NCBI GenBank assembly: GCA_022828105.1
Contig: JAJEJC010000001.1
Location: forward strand, 362,090 to 426,089
Direction of reading: 5' to 3'
Length of the DNA stretch: 64,000 nt
Source of the DNA: Dehalococcoidia bacterium
Lineage (GTDB): Bacteria > Chloroflexota > Dehalococcoidia > Bin125
The notes under the pieces were generated by a model that saw nothing but the letters and a program-made list of their open reading frames with translations, was not told the origin of the DNA and did not search any database. This document shows, piece by piece, positions 1 through 7,744 of this stretch. A program made the translations under genes and the position numbers. Numbering within the stretch: the first letter of the stretch is position 1; each line of letters starts with the position of its first letter.

Positions 1-1
1 G

Positions 2-175
2 GACATCGTGATCAATGTCTTCATGCTCGACCGCAGCTACTACTTGAAGGAGTTCGTCGACCGGGTCGCGCGGATCAACGGCGGCCGCGTCTTCTACAGC
101 CAGCCGGACGAACTCGGCGAGTACGTCCTGCACGACTTCGTCACCCACCGCCGCAAGACGCTGAGCCGCTCCTGA
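2..175 (+). CDS. C-terminal end of a VWA-domain (CoxE/Mg-chelatase-like) protein, partial
   Basis: Only the last 57 codons are present; the gene starts outside the window. The readable tail (motifs FMLDRSYYL, NGGRVFYS, LGEYVLHDF and a basic end HRRKTLSRS) resembles the final strand and helix of von Willebrand A domains in bacterial proteins that pair with MoxR/BchI-type AAA ATPases. In that family the NxGR-x-F/Y segment followed by a P-x-x-LG-x-Y-V helix closes the domain. No MIDAS residues can be checked because they lie upstream. The frame is open from base 2 and ends in TGA. The next gene is on the other strand, so the two transcription units converge here. Confidence 0.6.
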   Translation, partial: DIVINVFMLDRSYYLKEFVDRVARINGGRVFYSQPDELGEYVLHDFVTHRRKTLSRS

Positions 176-209
176 GTCCTGGATCGGGGTTGCCGCCTGC
201 GCGGCAGTC

Positions 210-620
210 CTACGCCTCGGACAGCCCCAGCACCAGGTCGCGCACCGTAACCAGTCCCAGCGGCTCGCCCTGCGCGTCGACGACCAGCGTGCGGGACACG
301 CCGAACTGCACAAGCAGCCGCACCGCATAGCGCGCGAGCATGCTCGACTGCACCGTCAGCGCCGGCTTGGACATGACCTCGTAGACGTTGACTCGCTCCG
401 GCGCGCGATCGTGTGTGACTACTTCCCGCGCCAGGTCAGTCACCGTCAGCATCCCCAGTTCGTCGTCGTCGTGCCGCCGATTGACCACCAGCGAACTGAT
501 CCGCAGCCGTTTCATGGTGGCCATCGCCTCGGCGACCGTCGCCAGGCCATCGATTGTGTGCAGCTCGCCGCTCATCACGTCGCCAACGCGAAGCGTCGAT
601 TGGCCGCCATGGGTGGTCAT
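210..620 (-). CDS. CBS-domain pair protein
   Basis: 136-residue protein made of two CBS motifs (about residues 12-68 and 80-134), with the typical VGDVMSG...TIDGLATVAEAM opening and a second V-x-x-VMSKPALTV repeat followed by GLVTVRDLV. CBS pairs bind adenosine nucleotides and gate the activity of partner proteins. It is the last gene of a tightly coupled minus-strand operon; its ATG overlaps the stop of the PII-like gene by four bases (ATGA). With two DUF1538 membrane proteins and a PII-like protein upstream, it is probably an energy or nucleotide sensor for that membrane system. This role is inferred from context; the CBS assignment is secure. Confidence 0.85.
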   Translation of the reverse strand: MTTHGGQSTLRVGDVMSGELHTIDGLATVAEAMATMKRLRISSLVVNRRHDDDELGMLTVTDLAREVVTHDRAPERVNVYEVMSKPALTVQSSMLARYAVRLLVQFGVSRTLVVDAQGEPLGLVTVRDLVLGLSEA

Positions 621-967
621 TGCGCTTCTTCCAGTTCTTCCATCAGCCTGGGCAGTTGGGTCGAGAGACCGACTGCGTCCTCGATGGTGATCTGGAAGGC
701 GACGCCGTCGCCATGCTCACGGTCCATGCCGCCGGCCTCGGCAATGCGCTCGAGGATGTCCCGCGCCCGCTGCTCGGCCACGAGGAATAGCACCATGTCC
801 AGCCGCGAGGTCAAGTCCAGCCCCAGGAACGTCTTCTCCGGGCGCAGCCCCTCGCCGCGCGCGCCGCTGATGATCGTGTCGCCCGTCGCGCCGCCCGCTC
901 TCGCCGCGGCGATCACGTCGGTGGTCTTGTCGTCGCTCACCAGCGCGACGACCAGCGCCATCTTCAT
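617..967 (-). CDS. PII-like signalling protein
   Basis: 116 residues with the small ferredoxin-like alpha/beta layout of PII proteins. An N-terminal strand (ALVVALVSD) is followed by a helix, then the T-loop region ATGDTIISGARGEG, then MVLFLVAEQRA and a C-terminal segment rich in acidic residues. Proteins of this kind are encoded beside DUF1538 membrane proteins, so it probably binds a small molecule and docks onto them, as GlnB/GlnK does onto Amt. No Tyr51-type uridylylation site is visible. Start and stop both overlap their neighbours by four bases, which implies translational coupling. This is not the classical GlnB; that gene lies at 37.0 kb. Confidence 0.75.
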   Translation of the reverse strand: MKMALVVALVSDDKTTDVIAAARAGGATGDTIISGARGEGLRPEKTFLGLDLTSRLDMVLFLVAEQRARDILERIAEAGGMDREHGDGVAFQITIEDAVGLSTQLPRLMEELEEAQ

Positions 968-1746
968 TGCTCCACCTCCTGTTGCTCCTTCCGCCGGCGC
1001 CAGCGCTCCACCAGGTCCGCACTGATTGCATAGCCTAATACGGACATGATCGGGAAGACACTGGCGAAGGCGATCAGGCCAAAGCCGTCGATCAGCGGAC
1101 TGCGGCCCGGCACATTGGCGGCCAGTCCGAGTCCGAGCGCGGCGACTACCGGCACCGTCACGGTCGACGTGGTGACGCCGCCGCTGTCGTAGGCCAGCGG
1201 GACGATTGTTCGACTGGCCAGATACGTCTGTACGACGACGATGATGTACGCGCCCACGATGTACCAGGGCAGCGGCGTGCCCGTCACGATCCGGAAGCAG
1301 CCCAGCGACACGCCCGCAGCAACCCCGACTGCCACGGCGATGCGCAGTCCCCAGGCTCGCACCGCGCCGCCGGACACTTCCTCGGCCTTCAACCCCACTG
1401 CGATCAACGAGGGCTCGGCCACCGTCGTCGCGAAGCCGATGGCGGCGGCAAACACGTAGACCAGCCAGTAGTCTTCCCAGCGGACGACGCCGGCCACCGT
1501 TTGCGCCTCCTCAGTCAGTTGCCGCGCCATCGTCTCGCCGATTGGGAACAGCGCCTGGTCAAGTCCAATCAGGAACAGCGCCAGCCCCAGCAACACCATC
1601 ACTGACCCAGTGACGATGCCTCCAATATTGAGCGGCTTGCGCCGCAGCACCGCCACCTGGAAGAGCACAAGAATTGCAATGATCGGCGACACGTCGCGAA
1701 GCGTGTACAACAGGGTTTCCCCGAACAGCGCCAGTGAATCCAACAT
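964..1746 (-). CDS. DUF1538 integral membrane protein (second copy)
   Basis: 260 residues and about six or seven hydrophobic segments. It carries the two signatures shared with the upstream paralogue: FATTVAEPSLIAVG near residue 116 and [19 protein letters not shown] near residue 190. I place the start at the ATG that overlaps the TGA of the upstream gene (TGATG); a GTG one codon earlier is also possible. DUF1538 proteins are conserved, multi-spanning and without a proven substrate. The conserved polar motifs inside hydrophobic stretches (T-T-x-A-E-P and D-S-G-G-V-T-T-S) look like a transport or ion pathway. Co-transcription with PII-like and CBS proteins argues for a regulated transporter or channel. 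Substrate unknown. Confidence 0.8.
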   Translation of the reverse strand: MLDSLALFGETLLYTLRDVSPIIAILVLFQVAVLRRKPLNIGGIVTGSVMVLLGLALFLIGLDQALFPIGETMARQLTEEAQTVAGVVRWEDYWLVYVFAAAIGFATTVAEPSLIAVGLKAEEVSGGAVRAWGLRIAVAVGVAAGVSLGCFRIVTGTPLPWYIVGAYIIVVVQTYLASRTIVPLAYDSGGVTTSTVTVPVVAALGLGLAANVPGRSPLIDGFGLIAFASVFPIMSVLGYAISADLVERWRRRKEQQEVEQ

Positions 1747-2480
1747 CACGACACCATCCCGTAGGCCAACACGCAGATCATCGGGGTCAAACTGGCGAAC
1801 GCGATCAGTCCGAAGCCGTCAAGCATCGGATTCCGTCCCCGGATCGCGGACGCCAACCCGACGCCCAGCGCCGTGATCAGGGGCACGGTGATCGTGCTTG
1901 TCGTCACCCCGCCAGAGTCGTAGGCCACGCCCACGATCTCCTCGGGCGCGAACACGGTCATCACCATGACCAGGGCGTAACCGCCGATGATGAACCGGTG
2001 AATCGGCCAACCCTTGAGAATCCGCCACACTCCCAGGACGATGGCGAACCCGACGGCGACCGCGACGACGATGCGCAGCTCAAGCGCGTAGCGGTCCTGG
2101 GCGGCATCGCTGTGGCCGATGAACCTCGCTTCCGCCGCGACCTCAGCCGCCTCGGAGGCGACGGCGATCAGCGCCGGCTCCGCGACCGTCGTGCCGAAAC
2201 CGAGTGAGAAGGCAAGCGCAAGCAGCCAGAAGGTGCTGCCCTTCTGGGCCATGCCCTGAGCCAGCGCCTCGCCGAGCGGGAATAGCCCGCTCTCCAGTCC
2301 CTGAACGAACAGTGCCAGTCCCGCGACGACGCAGACGAGCCCAACCGCGACGCTGACCACATCGGGAAACGGCTCGCGGATGACCACCGCCTGGAAAATG
2401 ACGATCACGGCGAAGATCGGGAGCAGATCTCGAATGGCGCCCAGGACTCGCTTCGCCATGGTCAGCGCGAAACGCAGCAA
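1746..2480 (-). CDS. DUF1538 integral membrane protein (first copy)
   Basis: 244 residues, multi-spanning, with [14 protein letters not shown] and [19 protein letters not shown] matching the downstream paralogue. The start is TTG, chosen because a perfect GAGGAG lies six bases upstream (plus-strand 2487-2492); the first ATG would be seven codons inside. It heads the four-gene operon of DUF1538, DUF1538, PII-like and CBS. The two copies differ in the length of the central soluble segment, where this one has an inserted acidic/His-containing loop ([10 protein letters not shown]). They probably form a heteromeric pore or transporter. The function of the family is not established. Confidence 0.8.
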   Translation of the reverse strand: MLRFALTMAKRVLGAIRDLLPIFAVIVIFQAVVIREPFPDVVSVAVGLVCVVAGLALFVQGLESGLFPLGEALAQGMAQKGSTFWLLALAFSLGFGTTVAEPALIAVASEAAEVAAEARFIGHSDAAQDRYALELRIVVAVAVGFAIVLGVWRILKGWPIHRFIIGGYALVMVMTVFAPEEIVGVAYDSGGVTTSTITVPLITALGVGLASAIRGRNPMLDGFGLIAFASLTPMICVLAYGMVS

Positions 2481-2614
2481 GTCTTACTCCTCGCGCGTGT
2501 CTACGCAGGTCGGAACGCCGGCGCAGCGCGAATGCACAATAGGCAGCGGACAAGGACAGGGCAAGCGCCGCCCGATGCCGCACGCCGCAGACTTTGGACG
2601 CAACAGACCGTCGG

Positions 2615-3151
2615 TCAGCCTGCGCTCCCGGATGACCCGCTTGATGCCCGCCACTCCGTCCATCGTCTTGCAAACATGCTCAGGCCGGCGCGGTATGCAT
2701 AGCCCTGGATTAGCACATTGCCGAAGAACACCCCGGCGAAGTATCCGCCCAACACCAGGAAAATGATTGCGAAGACCTTGGTCCAGCCGGGCAGCAACAG
2801 GATCATCAGGATAGACAGGCCTGTCGCCAGCAGAATCCCCGTCCAGGCGGCGAGGTGGACGTAGAGTCCCTCGCGCTTGCGCTTGGCGTGGTAAATCTGA
2901 GCCAGGTCTCGGTCGATCTTGTCGACCGCAGGCGTCCGTTCAGTGCGCTCACCGCAGACCGCGCAGGAGTCCGACTGACCAAGCGGCGCCGAACAGTATC
3001 CGCAAAAGCGGCCGATGTTGGGCGCGTTGCCGGCCCGGATCTCGGCGATCATCTCGTCCAGCTCGGCCGAGAACGGCACCTCGCGCGTGGGCACGAACTC
3101 GCCGTCGCGGTAGGTCGGCAGGGTGTCGGTGCTCGACAACGATGGCGACAT
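2615..3151 (-). CDS. Zinc-ribbon protein with two membrane segments
   Basis: 178 residues from the ATG at 3151, which lies five bases behind the stop of the VOC gene, so the two are co-transcribed. A C-x2-C-x10-C-x2-C zinc ribbon (FCGYC ... CAVCG) is followed by a basic helix (HAKRKREGLYVHLAA) and two transmembrane helices (about residues 105-150, ILLATGLSILMILLLPGW and FAIIFLVLGGYFAGVFFG). The zinc ribbon would face the cytoplasm. I do not recognise a specific family. The longer open frame upstream overlaps the VOC gene and is not needed. The C-terminal tail is Ser/Gly-rich. Confidence 0.65.
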   Translation of the reverse strand: MSPSLSSTDTLPTYRDGEFVPTREVPFSAELDEMIAEIRAGNAPNIGRFCGYCSAPLGQSDSCAVCGERTERTPAVDKIDRDLAQIYHAKRKREGLYVHLAAWTGILLATGLSILMILLLPGWTKVFAIIFLVLGGYFAGVFFGNVLIQGYAYRAGLSMFARRWTEWRASSGSSGSAG

Positions 3152-3156
3152 GGGAA

Positions 3157-3612
3157 TCACTGCGACCAGTCGGCGGGCCGCCGTCCCGGCAGCCAGGAAT
3201 AAATCTGGACGAGCACGCCGCCGGTGTCGCGCGGATGAATGAAGAACTGGCTCCACTCGAAGTCGGTGTACGGCTCGCTGAGCGGCTCGATGCCCATCTC
3301 CTCGCGAACGAACGCACAGGCGGCGTCGGCGTCTTCAACTTCGACCGTGATGTGGTGCATGCCGGGACCGCGCTCGTCGATGAACCTCTGCACGAACGAT
3401 GAATCGTCGAAGGGTCCGATGATCTCGACGCCGGCCTGTCGCCTGGGCAGATGAAATTGGGCGACGCGGAATCCGCCCTCATTCGACACCGTCCAGTGGT
3501 CGAGGTCCATGCCGAAGAGCTTGCCCCAGAACTGCGCCGAGGCCTTCGGATCCTGCGCCGCAATCGCGAAGTGATCCAGCCGCACCCAGCCGATTCCCTT
3601 CCGCTCGGCCAT
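3157..3612 (-). CDS. VOC-superfamily (glyoxalase/methylmalonyl-CoA epimerase-like) protein
   Basis: 151 residues with paired beta-alpha-beta-beta-beta modules typical of vicinal-oxygen-chelate enzymes. LDHFAIAAQD near the N-terminus supplies the first metal His, GMHHITVEVED in the middle supplies the second module's His, and the last strand reads GGVLVQIYSW, where many epimerases have Glu. A strong AGGAGGGCGG site precedes the ATG. The layout resembles methylmalonyl-CoA epimerase and 4-hydroxyphenylpyruvate-dioxygenase-like proteins, and the acyl-CoA-rich neighbourhood would fit an epimerase. The Gln at the usual fourth ligand leaves the reaction open. Confidence 0.75.
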   Translation of the reverse strand: MAERKGIGWVRLDHFAIAAQDPKASAQFWGKLFGMDLDHWTVSNEGGFRVAQFHLPRRQAGVEIIGPFDDSSFVQRFIDERGPGMHHITVEVEDADAACAFVREEMGIEPLSEPYTDFEWSQFFIHPRDTGGVLVQIYSWLPGRRPADWSQ

Positions 3613-3690
3613 TTCCGCCCTCCTGTCGCGATCAGCTTAGTCGACGCTTCGGCCGCCAATCTTGCCTCGCCCCATAGCCGGGATTGAACC

Positions 3691-3696
3691 TATCTT
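3691..3696 (+). promoter_or_regulatory. -10-like TATCTT, leaderless promoter of the DAGK gene
   Basis: TATCTT sits exactly six bases before the ATG at 3703, the same TANNNT-N6-start arrangement found at several other genes here. No Shine-Dalgarno and no convincing -35 are visible, so a leaderless transcript is likely. The spacing decides for the second of two adjacent ATGs. Confidence 0.45.
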
Positions 3697-3702
3697 GCGA
3701 TG

Positions 3703-4686
3703 ATGCAGATACAACCTGAAGAGATCGTCTTCGTCCTCAATCCCCACGCGGGCAACTCGCTGCATCCGAGGACGCTGACCGCCGTGTGTCACGCCGCCTG
3801 CGAACAGGCCGGCCGCCCGGCCCGCATGATTGCCACACGAGAGCCGAGCGAGGCGACCGAGGCCGCTCGTCAGGCCCACGACTCGGGCGCTGCGGCGATC
3901 TTCGGTTGCGGCGGTGACGGCACGCTCTCCGCTCTGCTCCAGGGCCTGCCCGTTGGCTCCGAGACCGCGCTGGGCGCAGTTCCCCTCGGTACCGCCAATG
4001 TCTGGGCCTATGAAACGCACTTGCCGTCAACGCCGATGGCGGCGATCTCCGCCCAGCTCGAGGCACTCGACGGCATCCGAGGCGAACCGCTCTGGGTGGA
4101 CACCGGCAAAGTCTGGTCGACGCGTGCAGACGGGTCGATTGCCGGACAGCGGTTCCTGCTCATGGCCAGCTGGGGACTCGACGCCGCCGCCGTGAGCGGA
4201 ATCGTCGGCAGCGAGCGTCGCGGCCGCCTCAAGCGAGTGTTGGGTGAACCCGCCTATTTCCTCTCCGCAGTGCAGGAAGCGATCGGTCGCAAGGCCTGGC
4301 CGATTGCGATGAGCGTCGACGGCGCGCCCTTTGTCGAGGTGGAGATTGGACTGCTGACGGTCGGCAACACGCGCATGCTGGGCACCTGGTTGGAAGTCAA
4401 TCCCCAGGCCACGGTCGTTGACGGCGAACTCGATCTGCTGATGGTCGAGGGCGCGCCCTGGCGGGCGCTGGCGCTCTCGCCGCTGGCGCGGCATAGCTGG
4501 TTGCCCAACGGTCCCGGCGTGACCAACCTCAGATTCCGCCGACTCGAACTCGCCTGCCTCAGCGAGCCGCCGCCAAATCAGATTGACGGAGACCCCGGCC
4601 CACCCAGCGCCTACGCGATTGATATCGAACCTGGCGCCTTGCGCGTCCTCTGCCCCAACCCGACCGCCGTCGTGCTCGGCGGCTAA
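3703..4686 (+). CDS. Diacylglycerol kinase-family lipid kinase
   Basis: 327 residues with the DAGK catalytic fold. The nucleotide loop region is FVLNPHAGNS, the signature is FGCGGDGTLSALLQGL (GGDGT), and PLGTANVWA corresponds to the conserved LGTxN-x-hA. The C-terminal beta-sandwich domain ends IEPGALRVLCPN. Family members phosphorylate diacylglycerol, sphingosine-type or undecaprenol-type lipids at the membrane. I use the second ATG because a -10-like TATCTT is exactly six bases upstream; the first ATG adds one Met. The next gene follows in the same direction 21 bases downstream. Lipid substrate cannot be told from sequence. Confidence 0.85.
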   Translation: MQIQPEEIVFVLNPHAGNSLHPRTLTAVCHAACEQAGRPARMIATREPSEATEAARQAHDSGAAAIFGCGGDGTLSALLQGLPVGSETALGAVPLGTANVWAYETHLPSTPMAAISAQLEALDGIRGEPLWVDTGKVWSTRADGSIAGQRFLLMASWGLDAAAVSGIVGSERRGRLKRVLGEPAYFLSAVQEAIGRKAWPIAMSVDGAPFVEVEIGLLTVGNTRMLGTWLEVNPQATVVDGELDLLMVEGAPWRALALSPLARHSWLPNGPGVTNLRFRRLELACLSEPPPNQIDGDPGPPSAYAIDIEPGALRVLCPNPTAVVLGG

Positions 4687-4707
4687 TGCTGGACAAGTGA
4701 GGCGCAA

Positions 4708-5163
4708 GTGAGTTGGTCAGAGTACGGCGTTGTGCTTGGATTGATCGGTCTGATTCTCGAACTCACTGGCCTGGTGGACATCATTCCGCCAAGAGTGAAT
4801 CTGTTGCTTGCAGGCATCCTGATCTTCCTTTTGGCTCTCGTGGTCTTCAGACGGATACGCCAGTGGATGCCGAGTAACTCAGAGAAGGCAGGTATCTCTC
4901 TGATTCCCGCTGAGTGTGACGGGATCAACCTCTGGAACGAATACACTAGCCATGCTCGAGACGCTAAAGCGACAACGAAGTGGTACAAGAGGTCTTGGCC
5001 AGAAACGTATGTTCGCGTTCGTCTCCATACTACCCCACCCTTTGAGAGCGATTACTACCGAGAAGATCTAGGCTATCCCTCCAACGGGGATGATCGAGAA
5101 TACGAGAGAGCCGCTGTTGCGCAGGCCCGTCGCGACTACGTTGCAACGATGATGGGCGACTAG
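4708..5163 (+). CDS. Small membrane protein of unknown function
   Basis: 151 residues starting at GTG with GAGG eight bases upstream. Two hydrophobic helices lie at residues 5-25 (YGVVLGLIGLILELTGLV) and 30-50 (VNLLLAGILIFLLALVVF), followed by a basic anchor (RRIRQW) and a soluble polar domain with several Tyr and charged residues. Codon use is clearly less GC-rich than in the neighbours (many A/T third positions), suggesting recent acquisition. No family recognised. It probably shares a transcript with the lipid-kinase gene. Confidence 0.5.
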   Translation: MSWSEYGVVLGLIGLILELTGLVDIIPPRVNLLLAGILIFLLALVVFRRIRQWMPSNSEKAGISLIPAECDGINLWNEYTSHARDAKATTKWYKRSWPETYVRVRLHTTPPFESDYYREDLGYPSNGDDREYERAAVAQARRDYVATMMGD

Positions 5164-5240
5164 CAGACTGGAAAACACTAGGGCACTCCCCATCTCGGCA
5201 CGTTCAGTCACCTAGAGGAGTAGCTGATGTCGAGCTTCGT

Positions 5241-6479
5241 TCAGTTCTGCGTGACCGCGCGAACTGCCACGACGCCACCCTCGAGCGGATCGACGATCTG
5301 ACCGGCGAGACCGGGGTGGACCGTGGGCCGGTCGAAGCTGACCGAAGCGAGATTCTCCAGGTAGTCGTCGTACTGGCGCTGGCGCAGCGACTTCAGCTTC
5401 TCAACGCCCGCCTGCAGGTTTTCGACACCACCGGCGAAGAGCACCACCAGCGCCTCTCGCTCGGTCGTCGACAGCCGCATTTCCTGGACCATCGCGGCCT
5501 CAGCGCGCAGGAATTGAATGCCCAGCCGCTTTTCGGACTCGGGCTTGTAGCGCTCGTACCACTCCAGGTGACCAAGGCCGTAGTCGAGGTGTCGGCGCGA
5601 GTCTGCAGCCAGGCGCTGGAAGATGTCGCGGTCGAAGTCGGAGTGGGCCCACTCGGTCGCCGCCTCAAACAGGGAGACCTCATAGCTCTTGTAGACCACG
5701 TTGAGCGCGATGATCATGTCGGTGAATGTCAGCCCCGAGTACCAGCCGCGATAGATCTGACCGAGCGGAGCCTTACCCAGACCGCCGCCATTGGCCAGCG
5801 CCCGCTTGCGCAGCACTTCGACCTTGCGCCCCGCGTCATACGCCTGCGTTGCCAGGAACAGCTTGACCTCGTGGAAGCCGTAGGAGATCTCCTCCAGCCA
5901 GCGGCCGATGATCTTCTGCTCGACCAGTCCGTTGTTCGAGTAGATCGTGCAGATCTGGTCGAGGGCCCGCTCGAGGTCTTCGGGCATCTCGTCCAGGCCG
6001 TGATCCCAGTCGAGATCCGTGGCCGGCGCCCAGCGATCCTTGATCGCGTCCTCGTACAGGTCGACGGCGTTCTCCGACCAGACCTCGGCCTTGTCGAAGA
6101 TGGAGTAGCCGGCGGCCATGATCAGCCCCGTCGACTCGGTGCCGCGCGGCGCGTCGTTGGGCAGGTCCCACTGATCCGGCACGACCCCGTAGCTGCCGAT
6201 GTTGATGTCCCGCAGCCGCAGGCCGTCTTCGCCTGGCGTCGCTGTGAGCCCGATCTCCGCCGGTGAGTTGAAGATGTTGAACGGCGCCTTGGCGAACGGG
6301 TTGTCGGGATGCTGCTCGAGGAAGTCGAGCCAGCCGTTGACCCGGTCCTCAGGCAACTCGCCGCGCGCGAGGTTCTCGACCTGGTTGTCGCTCGCGCTGG
6401 ACGCTTCGATGCGCTCCAGCAGTTCGTCCGACCAGCCGGCCCGCTTGGCTCGCGTCTTGGTCGTCGTGGACAATTCCAT
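5241..6479 (-). CDS. Ferritin-like R2-type paralogue with degraded di-iron site
   Basis: 412 residues, clearly homologous along its central part to the next gene upstream (VWSENAVDLYEDA, LFLATQAYD, LRKRALANGGGL, HLDYGLGHLEWY). Aligned against that protein, the first E-x-x-H becomes A216-G-R-K219, the second becomes S294-R-R-H297, and the helix-E Glu becomes Lys264; only the helix-B Glu (E187) and His297 survive. It should therefore not hold a normal di-iron centre. An N-terminal extension of about 70 residues and a C-terminal tail are unique to it. It probably acts as a structural or regulatory partner of the intact paralogue, comparable to the metal-free hydroxylase subunits of multicomponent monooxygenases. 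RBS GGGAGATC precedes the ATG. Confidence 0.75.
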   Translation of the reverse strand: MELSTTTKTRAKRAGWSDELLERIEASSASDNQVENLARGELPEDRVNGWLDFLEQHPDNPFAKAPFNIFNSPAEIGLTATPGEDGLRLRDINIGSYGVVPDQWDLPNDAPRGTESTGLIMAAGYSIFDKAEVWSENAVDLYEDAIKDRWAPATDLDWDHGLDEMPEDLERALDQICTIYSNNGLVEQKIIGRWLEEISYGFHEVKLFLATQAYDAGRKVEVLRKRALANGGGLGKAPLGQIYRGWYSGLTFTDMIIALNVVYKSYEVSLFEAATEWAHSDFDRDIFQRLAADSRRHLDYGLGHLEWYERYKPESEKRLGIQFLRAEAAMVQEMRLSTTEREALVVLFAGGVENLQAGVEKLKSLRQRQYDDYLENLASVSFDRPTVHPGLAGQIVDPLEGGVVAVRAVTQN

Positions 6480-6507
6480 CTTGATCTCCCGGTGTTCCTG
6501 CTAAACG

Positions 6508-6536
6508 ACACTCCCCCCGCAATGCGGGGGGAGTGT
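6508..6536. repeat. Single GC-rich hairpin of the dispersed repeat family
   Basis: A perfect 13-bp inverted repeat (ACTCCCCCCGC-type arm, loop AAT) sits between the two R2-like genes. It has the same CTCCCCCCGC/GCGGGGGGAG core as the large arrays at 13-22 kb, but alone. Being within the R2-like transcript it could act as an intercistronic stabiliser or attenuator. Confidence 0.8.
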
Positions 6537-6575
6537 GACGGACTGACAGAGGGGCACGCCCGCCGTCGATCTTCG

Positions 6576-7622
6576 CTAGTTGTCTTCGCCCACGAGCTCC
6601 AGGACCTCGGGCGCGAAGCGGTCGTGCCGGTCGAGTCCGATCACGTCCAGACGGTGGGCGTACTCGACGAACTGCTTCTTGCGCATCAGCATGACCATGT
6701 TGTAGCCCTCGTCGAGGTGCTCGATGCCGCCGCCGGAGAGAATGGCCAGCGCTTCACCGGTCAGCGGATTCGTGGTCAGCGACGTCTGCTGCGACTGGGT
6801 CAGCAGGGCTTCCTGCATGTCCAGGATGTGGTGCAGTTCTTCCTTGCGCCAGGGCTCGGTCTCGACGGTGTACTTGAGGTGCGTCACGCCGAAGGCGAGA
6901 TGCCGCGACTCGTCCTGCGCGGAGAGTCGGAACATCTTCTTCTCCGCTTCGTTCTGCGCGATCAGCTCGCCCATGCGGAAGAGTGTCTGCACGAAGCCCT
7001 CGCCGACGAGGTGCAGCAGCGCGGTCATCTCGGTGAAGTCGTCCGAACTGAGCAACTGCACCGCGCCCAGGCCCGCTCCGGACATTCCGCCGCCGTTGAT
7101 CAGCGTGCGCTTGCGGAACACGTCGAGGTGACGCGCCTCGTCCATGAGCTGCGTGCCGAGGAAGAGCTGGGACTCGAAGAACTCGGGGTGAATCTGCTCA
7201 AGGAAGCGGCCCGGCACGTCGCCGGCGATGAATTCGACCTGCGTCAGGAAGGTGCACAGCGTGCACATCGCGCGCTCGAGGTCGGGAGGCAGGTCGTCGA
7301 TCGTGTCCCAGGGAATGTCCCGCGCCGAAGACCACTGGCGCTGCAGAGCCTCTTCGTAGAGCAGCATCGCCGACTCGGTCCAGACGTCCGCCTTGTTCGT
7401 GTACTGGACGCTGCTCGAGGGCGAGCGCTGATCGGCTTCCGCGCCGCGCGGCGCCCACTGCCGCATCCGCGCCTCGTCGCGGTCGTCAACCCCGTAGGTC
7501 ATCTGGTTGATCGTCTCGAGCCGCAATCCCTTGCGACCCGTCTCGACCTCCAAGCCCTGTTCGGTATCAACGTTGAGCCAATCGAGGTTGATTCCGGGGA
7601 CCTCATGCTGAATCGTGGCCAT
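6576..7622 (-). CDS. Di-iron ferritin-like oxidoreductase (R2/AurF-like)
   Basis: 348 residues with a complete carboxylate-bridged di-iron set: E130 on helix B, E162-A-R-H165, E209 on helix E and E238-S-R-H241. Spacing matches the ribonucleotide-reductase R2/oxygenase superfamily. No R1 gene is nearby and the radical-transfer C-terminus of R2 is not evident, so an oxygenase or N-oxygenase role is more likely than dNTP synthesis. It is the upstream member of a two-gene minus-strand unit; the downstream paralogue at 5.2-6.5 kb has lost most ligands, suggesting a heteromer. RBS GGAGCG precedes the ATG. Substrate unknown. Confidence 0.8.
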   Translation of the reverse strand: MATIQHEVPGINLDWLNVDTEQGLEVETGRKGLRLETINQMTYGVDDRDEARMRQWAPRGAEADQRSPSSSVQYTNKADVWTESAMLLYEEALQRQWSSARDIPWDTIDDLPPDLERAMCTLCTFLTQVEFIAGDVPGRFLEQIHPEFFESQLFLGTQLMDEARHLDVFRKRTLINGGGMSGAGLGAVQLLSSDDFTEMTALLHLVGEGFVQTLFRMGELIAQNEAEKKMFRLSAQDESRHLAFGVTHLKYTVETEPWRKEELHHILDMQEALLTQSQQTSLTTNPLTGEALAILSGGGIEHLDEGYNMVMLMRKKQFVEYAHRLDVIGLDRHDRFAPEVLELVGEDN

Positions 7623-7731
7623 CTAAACGCTCCAGGGATTGGCGGGGAGTTCCGCGTACGGGTTTCGTGCATGATACAACAACGACAACTGCCACCAACT
7701 CGATCGCCGAAGTTCTGTGACCAGTCCGGCA

Positions 7732-7737
7732 TACACT
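7732..7737 (+). promoter_or_regulatory. -10-like TACACT before recF
   Basis: TACACT lies seven bases before the GTG start of recF, with no Shine-Dalgarno between. It matches the TANNNT-N6/7-start pattern seen repeatedly in this window. Confidence 0.45.
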
Positions 7738-7744
7738 CCAACGT

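Noticed and set aside
5241-7622. Class I ribonucleotide reductase small subunits
   Set aside because: No R1 gene nearby, one copy has lost most metal ligands, and the R2 C-terminal tail is not visible; an oxygenase-like role is more likely.
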